Source: Phycisphaerales bacterium UBA854
GTDB lineage: Bacteria > Planctomycetota > Phycisphaerae > Phycisphaerales > SM1A02
Length of the DNA stretch: 7,338 nt
NCBI GenBank assembly: GCA_002295885.1
Contig: DBGM01000006.1
Span: 1-7,338 of the forward strand
Direction of reading: 5' to 3'
Positions 1 through 6,025 of the stretch are shown here, piece by piece (the stretch's first letter is position 1; each line of letters begins with the position of its first letter). Position numbers and translations under genes: made by a program. Under the pieces are notes generated by a model that saw only the letters and a program-made list of their open reading frames with translations, had not been told where the DNA came from and ran no database searches.

Positions 1-1454
1 AGCACATGGCCGAACAGCTCTTCGAGCACATCCTCAAGTTCGCCGGCTACGGGTTCAACAAGTCGCATTCGACCTGCTACGCGATCATCGCCTACCAGAC
101 GGCCTGGCTGAAGACGTACTTCCCGGTGCAGTACATGGCCGCCCTGCTCACCTTCGAAAGCGGCGCCAAGAAGACGGAGGACTGGGCTCCGTACCTCGAG
201 GAGTGCCGCCACGTGGTTTTCCCGGACTCGACGACCGACGAGGTGCACGAGGGCATCGAGATCCGACCGCCGGACATCAACATCTCCCAGGCCAACTTCA
301 CGGTGGCGTGGAACGACGGCGAGGCGAAGACACCCAACACGGGGCACATCCGGTTCGGGATCGGCGCCATCAAGGGGGTCGGACAGTCCGCCATCGAGAG
401 CATCCTGCGGGAACGGGAGGAGGGGGGGCCCTACGAAAGCCTGCACAACCTCTGCGAGCGGTTGTCGTCGCGCACCGTGAACCGGTCGACGATCGACGCC
501 CTGATCCAGGCCGGTGCACTGGATTCCCTGCACGGCATGCGGCAACGGGCCTCGATGATCGCTGCGCTGGAGGACGCCATCGCGGCGGGACAGCGGATGG
601 CCTCGGACCGTGCGGCCGGACAGGAGACCATGTTCGGCATGTTCTCGGAGAACGAATCGGACGATGCCGCGGCCGAATCGTCCCTGCCCGAGGTCGAGCC
701 ATGGGACCGGATACGGACCCTGGCCGCGGAACGCGAGCATCTCGGATTCCACATCTCCGGCCACCCCCTCGAATCGTTCGAGACGCTGGTCAGCGCATTC
801 GCGACCGGAACGATCAACGAAGCGGCTGCAGGAAGCCAGGACCAACCGGTGATCATCGCGGCGCTGATTTCGCACCTGCGGACCAACATCATCCGCAACG
901 GACCCAAGGCCGGGGAGAAGATGGCGGTGCTGACGCTGCAGGACCGGATCTCGAGCATCGAAGGGGTGCTCTTCTCGGAGTCCTACCGACTGAACCTCGA
1001 TCGCATCCGGGCCAACGAGGTCGTCTTCGCCGAAGGGCGGATCGACAAGAGCAGGGGCGAGCCCCAGCTCATCGTGGAACGGTTGTTCACGACCGACATC
1101 GCCATGCAGTCGCTGGTGGGGACGCTGGAGATCGATCTCGCCGCCTCGGCGACGATGGATCCGGCGGCCCGCGAGGAATGGATGGCCGGAATCGCGGAGA
1201 TCGTCCGGAACACGGACCGCATCGATGAACCACTGGACTTCCAGCACCACGCGGAGATCGTGCTGATCATGCCCGTGGACGGAAAGCGCGTGTTCATGCA
1301 GTCGCGGACCAAGGTCGTGGTCGACGAACACCTGCTGACCCGACTGCGCGAGGCGATCGGTGATCCCAAGGCGGTCCGCATCCGGGGTCGTCGTCCGTCT
1401 CTGCCGCAGCGGCGGCGGAAGTGGACGAAGAAGCGCCAGCAGGTCGGAGCCTGA
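1..1454 (+). CDS. dnaE: DNA polymerase III subunit alpha, C-terminal part (5' truncated by window)
   Basis: This is the catalytic subunit of the replicative DNA polymerase holoenzyme. The frame is already open at base 3 and the gene enters from outside the window, so the ATG at 6 is an internal Met. About 480 residues are present, compared with roughly 1,100-1,200 for the family; the PHP and palm domains are missing. Residues counted from the Met at base 6 show, in order: the fingers motif KFAGYGFNKSHS (about 11-22) followed by YAIIAYQTAWLK; the PPDIN segment (about 88-92); the GIGAIKGVGQSAIE stretch; the helix-hairpin-helix-like VNRSTIDALIQAGALDSL; a beta-clamp-binding motif QETMF (206-210, bases 621-635); the ERERLG-like EREHLGFHISGHP; and an OB fold beginning near PVIIAALISHLRT. 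The layout matches E. coli-type DnaE rather than PolC. The last 20 or so residues are Arg/Lys-rich. Its TGA stop directly abuts the stop of the convergent gene. Confidence 0.97.
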   Translation, partial: HMAEQLFEHILKFAGYGFNKSHSTCYAIIAYQTAWLKTYFPVQYMAALLTFESGAKKTEDWAPYLEECRHVVFPDSTTDEVHEGIEIRPPDINISQANFTVAWNDGEAKTPNTGHIRFGIGAIKGVGQSAIESILREREEGGPYESLHNLCERLSSRTVNRSTIDALIQAGALDSLHGMRQRASMIAALEDAIAAGQRMASDRAAGQETMFGMFSENESDDAAAESSLPEVEPWDRIRTLAAEREHLGFHISGHPLESFETLVSAFATGTINEAAAGSQDQPVIIAALISHLRTNIIRNGPKAGEKMAVLTLQDRISSIEGVLFSESYRLNLDRIRANEVVFAEGRIDKSRGEPQLIVERLFTTDIAMQSLVGTLEIDLAASATMDPAAREEWMAGIAEIVRNTDRIDEPLDFQHHAEIVLIMPVDGKRVFMQSRTKVVVDEHLLTRLREAIGDPKAVRIRGRRPSLPQRRRKWTKKRQQVGA

Positions 1455-1460
1455 TCAGGC
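1449..1460. other. 12-bp perfect palindrome formed by two abutting convergent stop codons
   Basis: The sequence GCCTGATCAGGC is its own reverse complement. Its core TGATCA holds the dnaE TGA (1452-1454) and, on the other strand, the TGA of the receiver-GAF gene (1455-1457). No base lies between the two genes, so any terminator for either one must lie inside the other's coding sequence. The dyad has no room for a hairpin loop plus a T tract, so I do not call it a terminator. Confidence 0.6.
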
Positions 1461-2627
1461 CGCCTTGTCGCCCCAGCCCCAGTCGGACTCGTCGCTCCGT
1501 TCGGTCGGCCACTCGCGGTTGGAACGCTTGTGGACGCGCAGGATGCGGCCGAGCTGCTCGGCCAGGATGTCCCGAAGCGCATCGAGCATGCCGGCCATCT
1601 CGTCCGTGAACGGCGTGCTGCGGTTCCGGAAGAGGGTCACGATCGCGAGGCAGTGGTCTCCACTGTTGCAGGTGAAGGACACGACCTCGGAATCCTCGAA
1701 GAGCGAGGAATCGACCCCGTCCTGCTTGGCGAACGAGTCGGCGTCCTCGAACTTCATCAGCGCGTCCTCCTGCTGCATGGGGCCGCAAAGCATGTCGCCG
1801 AGCCGTTCCAGGGAGGGCATGATGTTCCGGTCCTGCCACTCGTAGTTCACGAAGGCGCCGATTCCGTACTCGCCCTCGGCTTCTCGGAGATGGACCACAC
1901 CATTGGTGGGACCGACCTTCTTGAGGATGTACTCGAGGGTGGTGCGCAGCATGTCCTCGACGTCGAGCTCCTGTCCCACCAGCGTGCGGAACTCGGTGGT
2001 CATCTCGACCGTCGACATCTGGTCCTTGATGTTCCGGTAGGCGGAGGCGAGATCGCTGCACAGGACATCGACCTGCTCCGACATCTCGTTCTTGGAGGCA
2101 CGGAGCGTCTCGCACGCATCCATGAGTCGCTGCAGACGCTGTTCCCGTCGGCGGTGCGAACGCCCCTGCGACACCACACGGTTGATGCGGATCGGAAGTT
2201 CGTCCATCGCCCCGGGAAGGTGCATGTAGTCGGTCGCTCCGTTCCGCACGGCCTCGATCGTGGTGTCCGCATCGGGACGACGCGAAAAGGCGATGAAGCG
2301 CATCCAGGGCCAGCGCTCCCGCGCCTCTGAGATGAGCGACAGCACTCCGGATTCGACCGTGGTGTCCAGCAAGACGAGATCCGTCTCTCCGGTCTGGAGG
2401 AGATCCCAGCCCGAGGCGCGGGTGTCGGCGACGGCGCACCGGTGTCCGGATTCCAGAACCGTGTTCCGGATGGCATCCGCCGAATCCGCGTCGGAGGTCA
2501 CCACGAGCACCGATGCGGGTCCTTCGACCTGCGGCATCGTGTGATCCTGTTCGAACCACTGGGCATCGGAGTCTGACTTGATCTTGTTCTTGTGTTCCAT
2601 GTGTTCCTGCCTTGTCCTGCCAGGCAT
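1455..2627 (-). CDS. Receiver-like plus GAF-like domain regulatory protein
   Basis: This is a cytoplasmic signalling protein of 390 residues. A receiver-like fold occupies about 38-152: a first strand SVLVV (39-43), a phosphoacceptor-like Asp88 in DLVLLD, a Ser at 115 in the MRFIAFS strand, and GATDYMHLPG (130-139). The acidic pair that normally follows strand 1 is replaced by Thr44-Ser45, although Asp46 follows. The invariant Lys before the conserved Pro is Leu137, so normal phosphoryl signalling is doubtful. A charged helical, probably coiled-coil, linker spans about 155-212. A GAF-like sensory domain follows (about 213-365), then a Trp/Asp-rich tail. There is no DNA-binding or catalytic output domain, so it probably acts through a partner. 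It lies 92 nt downstream of the HTH gene on the same strand, probably in one operon. An alternative start is Met10 (base 2600), preceded by GCAGGAACAC; the chosen ATG is preceded by AGGTGA. The GAF call comes from pattern and length and is less certain than the receiver. Confidence 0.8.
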   Translation of the reverse strand: MPGRTRQEHMEHKNKIKSDSDAQWFEQDHTMPQVEGPASVLVVTSDADSADAIRNTVLESGHRCAVADTRASGWDLLQTGETDLVLLDTTVESGVLSLISEARERWPWMRFIAFSRRPDADTTIEAVRNGATDYMHLPGAMDELPIRINRVVSQGRSHRRREQRLQRLMDACETLRASKNEMSEQVDVLCSDLASAYRNIKDQMSTVEMTTEFRTLVGQELDVEDMLRTTLEYILKKVGPTNGVVHLREAEGEYGIGAFVNYEWQDRNIMPSLERLGDMLCGPMQQEDALMKFEDADSFAKQDGVDSSLFEDSEVVSFTCNSGDHCLAIVTLFRNRSTPFTDEMAGMLDALRDILAEQLGRILRVHKRSNREWPTERSDESDWGWGDKAA

Positions 2628-2644
2628 TCACCTGGTTCCTGCAT

Positions 2645-2660
2645 CGGCGTCCTGACGCCG
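2645..2660 (-). other. RNA hairpin in the leader of the receiver-GAF gene
   Basis: The repeat CGGCGT-CCTG-ACGCCG forms a perfect 6-bp GC-rich stem with a 4-nt loop, ending 18 nt before the ATG at 2627 on the - strand. A smaller dyad (CCCC-GAC-GGGG, 2688-2698) lies between it and the stop of the upstream HTH gene. Neither has a T tract, so they suit an intercistronic mRNA structure better than a terminator. Chance formation is possible at this GC content. Confidence 0.35.
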
Positions 2661-2719
2661 TGAATCCATCGTTCGTTCACCGCAATCCCCCGACGGGGCG
2701 TCGCGGTGCTCTCCACGTG

Positions 2720-3316
2720 CTACGACCCGAACAGGCCGTGCAACTCGTCCAGAATCCTCGTGGCGTCGATCTCGCCCGCGATGCAGGCGTCGACGCCGTT
2801 TCGAATCAGTTCGTCCGACCGTCCGCACTCGTCGTGACCGACGAACACCATCAGTTTCGAAGCGGAACCCCTGCATTCGTCGAGACGGCGTCGGACCGCG
2901 ACCGGATCGATCCGGTCGAATCCTGATCCGATGACCACCAGATCCGGCTGGTTGCGTTCGAGTGCGATCCCCGCCTCGAACGCATCGTGGGCGATCGCGA
3001 ATTCCGCCCTTCGACCGGCACCAACGCCTTCGACGATGTCGCCGGCCCGAACGGGATCCTTTTCCATGATGAGCAGGGTCGGTGTCGACGTGCCCAGCAC
3101 ATCGACGGACATTCCGTTGTCCCGCATGAAGACGATCAGATCCTCGCGGGGAATGCGCCGGAACCTCGATCCCGGAACACGGAATCCGTTCAGACGTCCG
3201 TTGTCGAAGCAGCGGATGATGGTCTGCTGCGATACGTTGCAGAGTTCGGCGGCCTCACCCGTGGTGAAGATCTGCTTCTGATCCAGCGGCTCGCGCGTCG
3301 ATGTTCGCCTGGTCAT
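2720..3316 (-). CDS. Helix-turn-helix DNA-binding protein with a C-terminal pseudo-receiver domain
   Basis: This is a 198-residue putative transcription regulator. The N-terminal domain (about 15-68) is an excisionase/MerR-like HTH: FTTGEAAELCNVSQQTIIRC is the helix-turn-helix, followed by the wing GFRVPGSRFRRIPREDL and VFMRDNGM. Residues 79-198 have the length and strand pattern of a response-regulator receiver (TLLIMEKDP at strand 1, DLVVIG at strand 3, KLMVFVG at strand 4, GVDACIAG near strand 5). Its active site is lost: Glu85-Lys86 stand in for the acidic pair, Gly130 sits where the phosphoacceptor Asp should be, and Gly181 occupies the conserved Lys position. The domain is therefore probably a phosphorylation-independent dimerisation or ligand module. 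The start is firm: AAGGAGGT, a near-ideal ribosome binding site, precedes the ATG by about 5-6 nt. The gene is followed on the same strand by the receiver-GAF gene, its likely partner. Target genes are unknown. Confidence 0.85.
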   Translation of the reverse strand: MTRRTSTREPLDQKQIFTTGEAAELCNVSQQTIIRCFDNGRLNGFRVPGSRFRRIPREDLIVFMRDNGMSVDVLGTSTPTLLIMEKDPVRAGDIVEGVGAGRRAEFAIAHDAFEAGIALERNQPDLVVIGSGFDRIDPVAVRRRLDECRGSASKLMVFVGHDECGRSDELIRNGVDACIAGEIDATRILDELHGLFGS

Positions 3317-3321
3317 GTCGT

Positions 3322-3330
3322 ACCTCCTTG
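3322..3330 (-). promoter_or_regulatory. Strong Shine-Dalgarno site of the HTH gene
   Basis: On the - strand CAAGGAGGT precedes the ATG at 3316 with 5-6 nt spacing. It fixes the start of the HTH/pseudo-receiver gene and is the strongest ribosome binding site in the window; several neighbours have weak sites or none visible. Confidence 0.85.
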
Positions 3331-3346
3331 GCTGACGGGGGCGCGA

Positions 3347-3360
3347 CCGGTTTCAACCGG
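3347..3360. repeat. Inverted repeat upstream of the HTH gene
   Basis: CCGGTT and AACCGG are perfect inverted 6-mers separated by TC. The dyad lies 30 bp upstream of the HTH start codon and could be a dimer operator or a small leader hairpin (5-bp stem, TGAA loop on the - strand). Assignment as an operator is inference from position only. Confidence 0.5.
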
Positions 3361-3367
3361 CCAGTTC

Positions 3368-3385
3368 GCCCGCCTTGCCCGCCTT
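3368..3385. repeat. Two tandem copies of a 9-bp direct repeat
   Basis: GCCCGCCTT occurs twice in immediate succession, with no mismatch, beside the dyad upstream of the HTH gene. The period is slightly under one helical turn. Function is unknown; two copies of a GC-rich 9-mer could also arise by slippage. Confidence 0.5.
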
Positions 3386-3483
3386 CACATCGACGGAGCA
3401 GGATGGTCTCTTCAGCGCAAGGGATACTTGCCACCCCAGCCTGATCGGGACAGGCCGCACAGACGTCACAGAGTGAACCGGAT

Positions 3484-3496
3484 CCCCGTTGCGGGG
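3484..3496 (-). terminator. Possible weak hairpin after tsaB
   Basis: CCCCG-TTG-CGGGG gives a 5-bp, all-GC stem with a 3-nt loop, starting 12 nt past the tsaB stop on the - strand. There is no T tract after it, so intrinsic termination is doubtful; it could instead be a 3'-end-stabilising structure. Confidence 0.25.
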
Positions 3497-3508
3497 TCGT
3501 CAGGGGGG

Positions 3509-4198
3509 TCAGACCCGCTTCCGGGCCTCCCACAGGCTGACCGCCTCGGGCACCCGCGGATAGATCGGAAGCAAGGCGTGCGGGTCGTCGGATCCGGATG
3601 CCGCATGCCGTTGCCGCACGAGTTCGAGGCAGGCTCCGGCGTCCCACTGCGGATCCTCGATGCCCCAACCGGCCACCGCCGCCGCATCCCGGATGGACTC
3701 GGGAAGATGCTCGTCCGCAACCAGAAGTCCGTGGCCTTCGAACCAGTCTCCGGCGTCGGGTGCGGAGACGAGGGTTCCCGCACGATCGATGCGCCATCCG
3801 TCACCGTCACGAACGGTCCCCGTCAACCATGCATCGCCGCCCTTGCCGGCCAGCGCCACGACGGCGGTGGAGATCGACGGATCCAGCGAGGCCGAGACGA
3901 CCAGAGCGGACGGAACGCCGTAGACGGGAATGCCGAGCGTCCAGGCGATGGTCCGGGCCGTGGCAATGGAGACGCGCAGTCCGGTGAATCCTCCGGGACC
4001 GATGGAGACGCCGCATCCGGAGAGTCCATCCCGGCCGATCCCCGTCTCGGTGCACAGCCGATCGATGGCCGGAAGCAGAACGTCGCCGTGTCTGGTACCC
4101 GCCTCGAATCGATGCACGTGCGCACGGCCGGACGGATCGGTCAACGCGATGCCCCCGATACGCTGCGAACATTCGATGGCGAGCAGTCCCGAGGTCAC
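3509..4198 (-). CDS. tsaB: tRNA threonylcarbamoyladenosine biosynthesis protein TsaB
   Basis: TsaB is the inactive ASKHA-fold paralogue that binds TsaD and supports transfer of threonylcarbamoyl to A37 of ANN-decoding tRNAs (t6A), together with TsaC/Sua5 and TsaE, in the cytoplasm. The product has 229 residues, the usual size. The N-terminal strand reads LLAIECS (the family's ILAIDTS), followed by RHGDVLLPAIDRL (36-48) and the family hallmark GPGGFTGLRVS (67-77, usually GPGSFTGLRIG), then ATARTIAWTLGIPVYGVPSAL. The start is the GTG at 4198. It overlaps the TGA of the upstream phosphoesterase gene by 4 bases (GTGA), has GGGAG about 6 nt upstream, and puts the family's first strand at residue 5. 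The frame stays open far upstream, but that part is a shadow of neighbouring genes. It is the last gene of the upp operon; tsaC, tsaD and tsaE are not in the window. Confidence 0.93.
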   Translation of the reverse strand: MTSGLLAIECSQRIGGIALTDPSGRAHVHRFEAGTRHGDVLLPAIDRLCTETGIGRDGLSGCGVSIGPGGFTGLRVSIATARTIAWTLGIPVYGVPSALVVSASLDPSISTAVVALAGKGGDAWLTGTVRDGDGWRIDRAGTLVSAPDAGDWFEGHGLLVADEHLPESIRDAAAVAGWGIEDPQWDAGACLELVRQRHAASGSDDPHALLPIYPRVPEAVSLWEARKRV

Positions 4199-5091
4199 GT
4201 TCCACTCCCGTCGGGCATTGCGATCGACTGCAGTCGCACCGCAGCCCGGAGCAGGCGCTCCGGTGACGGTTCGTCCTCCAGATTCCAGTCGATGACCACG
4301 CCGTTGGCCCGATCGCTGTTGATCGCGATCAGCTTCGGACCATCCTGTCGAATGCCCTCGGGAACCGACTGGTGCCCGATGCAGAAGGTTCGGATGTTCC
4401 AGCGACGGGCCAGCGTTTCGAGCTGCTCGTCCTCGTGTCGTCGCCCCCACGTCAGCAGGTAGATCGAGGATCCGGACCCTTCGTAGTCGGCCGGATTCAG
4501 GGGTCGTTCGAGAATCTCGGGTTCGAACACGCCCATCCGGTCGACGGCGGGAAGCGAATGGCTGCAGAGCAGTCCCGGTCCGGTCCGGACGGCCAGCGGC
4601 ATCGCGGCGATGAATGCATCGATGGCTTCGGTGACCCGGTTCGATTCGTCGCCGTAGACCCAGTCGACCGCATCCTGGAAGAAGGCCACGCTGTTGCCTG
4701 CACCCTTGCTCACGGCCCGGCGGGTGAGTTGGGCGAGCTCGTGGTTGCCGAGCATGACGTGGACCTGATCGGGAAATGCGAGGACCACTTCCGCCACCCG
4801 GGCCAGCATGCGGTAGGAGAAGTCCATCCCGTTGAGCAGTCGGTCGCCGTGGATCAGTTCCTGGAGCACGACATGGTGTTCGGTGGACTCCTCCAGTCGG
4901 GCGAGATGCAGGATCCGGTACCAGTGATCGAGATGATCGTGCAGGTCGCCGCTGATCAGCAGTCGACCGTGACCGGGAAGCTCGACGATCGGTCCCGCGC
5001 GGTGGGCGGCGCCCAACATGGCTTCCGCCGCGGATCGGAAGAGCTCGACGGCAGCCTCGTGATCGTTGAGATCGACGCGCGAGCCGCTCAC
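4195..5091 (-). CDS. PPP-type calcineurin-like metallophosphoesterase
   Basis: This is a predicted dinuclear-metal phosphoesterase of 298 residues. The metal-binding motifs are in the expected order: GDLHD (48-52), HGD (81-83) as the second Asp motif, GNHE (115-118), His178 in CSHS, and His240 in IGHQ. This order suggests the Ser/Thr phosphatase/ApaH branch of the superfamily, but the usual GDxVDRG is altered to HGDRLLNG, so the substrate cannot be named. Protein phosphatase and nucleotide hydrolase are both possible. The N-terminal 40 residues are helical and precede the catalytic fold; there is no signal peptide. The GTG start at 5091 overlaps the methyltransferase stop as GTGA, and the stop overlaps the tsaB start in the same way, so it is translationally coupled on both sides. 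The next in-frame Met (residue 25) would still keep all motifs. Confidence 0.85.
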   Translation of the reverse strand: MSGSRVDLNDHEAAVELFRSAAEAMLGAAHRAGPIVELPGHGRLLISGDLHDHLDHWYRILHLARLEESTEHHVVLQELIHGDRLLNGMDFSYRMLARVAEVVLAFPDQVHVMLGNHELAQLTRRAVSKGAGNSVAFFQDAVDWVYGDESNRVTEAIDAFIAAMPLAVRTGPGLLCSHSLPAVDRMGVFEPEILERPLNPADYEGSGSSIYLLTWGRRHEDEQLETLARRWNIRTFCIGHQSVPEGIRQDGPKLIAINSDRANGVVIDWNLEDEPSPERLLRAAVRLQSIAMPDGSGT

Positions 5092-5993
5092 GTCGTCTTG
5101 CCGCCCCGGGATTTGAAGATCGCGGAGGACTGACCGATGCCCTCGCCCTTGCGGACCATGCCGATGTCGTGGATGCGTTCCCAGGCGCTGGCCGCGTTCT
5201 CGGGCGAGTATTCGATTCCGATGGACCGTCGACCCAGCGACCGGGCCACCGTGCAGGTGGTTCCGCTGCCCGTGAAGGGATCGAGCACCAGGGAGTCCTC
5301 GTTGGAACAGGACAGGATGACCCGCTCGAGATAGACCTCCGGAATCTGGTTCTGATGGTTGTGGCGACGTTCCTTGTTGTTGCCCTGGATGCGTCCCCAG
5401 TACTTCCCGTACCAGACATCCATCGGCACCCGCATGCCCTTGTTGGTGTCCTTGGCCATGGTCCGGGCATCGCCGTAGATGCTTGCGCGGTCCGACTGCT
5501 CGAGGATGGTGTCGGGATTCCAGATGCGGTTCTCCGGATCCTTGCAGAAGTAGAGGGCGTGGACCTTCGAGGTGATGAAACCACTGTGGCGGCACTGACC
5601 GAAACGGAAGTGCCAGATGCACCAGTTCACCATGGTCAGGCCGCGCGACTTCAGATGCACCACGATCTCGGCGGCGGTATCGTCGGGAATGTTCACCCAG
5701 AGGCTGCCGGAGGGCGACAGCACGTCGATGCAGGCATCGAGCCATTCCTTGGTGAACTGTTCGTAGGCCTGGCGAGGCATGGAGTCATCCCAGGCGCCGT
5801 AGTTCACATCCCAGTTGAAGGGGGGATCCGCGAAGACCAGATCCACGGTGCCGGCCTCGGGCAGGGATCCGAGCACCTCCCGGCAGTCGCCGGTGTAGAG
5901 CCGCGTGTCCGGATCGGAGGCACGGAAGGCTGCACCGTCCGGGGCCGCGGGTGCGGTGTCGTCATCGAAGAGATGGGGAGCTGATTCGGCCAT
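5088..5993 (-). CDS. Beta-class DNA (adenine-N6) methyltransferase, orphan
   Basis: This is a site-specific DNA methyltransferase of 301 residues of the N6_N4_Mtase family, using S-adenosylmethionine. The catalytic motif IV, DPPF (56-59, within VDLVFADPPFNWDVNY), comes first, and the AdoMet-binding motif I, DPFTGSGTT (238-246), near the C-terminus. That order is the beta class, as in CcrM and HinfI methylases. DPPF rather than SPP(Y/F) favours adenine-N6 over cytosine-N4. Between them lie a probable target-recognition region (about 125-205; HFRFGQCRHSGFITSKVHAL, WNPDTI) and a CcrM/YhdJ-like QGNNKERRHNHQNQIPEVYLERVI (203-226). The recognition sequence cannot be read from the protein. No restriction enzyme gene is present, so this is probably an epigenetic or housekeeping methylase. 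The ATG at 5993 lacks a clear ribosome binding site. Upstream in-frame Mets belong to the upp shadow. It lies 32 nt after upp and overlaps the phosphoesterase gene by 4 bases. Confidence 0.92.
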   Translation of the reverse strand: MAESAPHLFDDDTAPAAPDGAAFRASDPDTRLYTGDCREVLGSLPEAGTVDLVFADPPFNWDVNYGAWDDSMPRQAYEQFTKEWLDACIDVLSPSGSLWVNIPDDTAAEIVVHLKSRGLTMVNWCIWHFRFGQCRHSGFITSKVHALYFCKDPENRIWNPDTILEQSDRASIYGDARTMAKDTNKGMRVPMDVWYGKYWGRIQGNNKERRHNHQNQIPEVYLERVILSCSNEDSLVLDPFTGSGTTCTVARSLGRRSIGIEYSPENAASAWERIHDIGMVRKGEGIGQSSAIFKSRGGKTT

Positions 5994-6025
5994 CGTGCTG
6001 TTGTACCAGAAGCAGGGGCGCGGTC

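Larger units (their letters stand above)
3317..3508 (-). promoter_or_regulatory. Intergenic leader upstream of the HTH gene, containing repeats
   Basis: This 192-nt gap separates the tsaB stop from the HTH gene and must carry its promoter unless the HTH gene is read through from the upp-tsaB operon. I could not pick a convincing -35/-10 pair. It holds a dyad CCGGTT-TC-AACCGG (3347-3360), 30 bp before the HTH start, and two perfect tandem copies of the 9-mer GCCCGCCTT (3368-3385). Both are possible protein-binding sites, the dyad perhaps for autoregulation by the HTH protein. No gene is evident here. Confidence 0.45.

Noticed and set aside
1294..2631. Long - strand open frame of 445 codons
   Set aside because: It is the alternate frame of the receiver-GAF gene, with Arg/His-rich composition and no domain.
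2987..4462. Long + strand open frame of 491 codons
   Set aside because: It crosses the HTH gene, the intergenic gap, tsaB and part of the phosphoesterase antisense. Its translation is Arg/Gly/Ser-rich with no motif.
4199..5584. Open frame continuing 462 codons upstream of tsaB in the same frame
   Set aside because: It runs through the phosphoesterase and methyltransferase genes, which have clear motifs in other frames. The translation is low-complexity Arg/Ser/Pro, typical of a GC-rich shadow.
5092..5745. N-terminal extension of the phosphoesterase frame over the methyltransferase
   Set aside because: All conserved phosphoesterase motifs lie after 5091, and the extension is a shadow of the methyltransferase. 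The GTGA overlap gives a better start.
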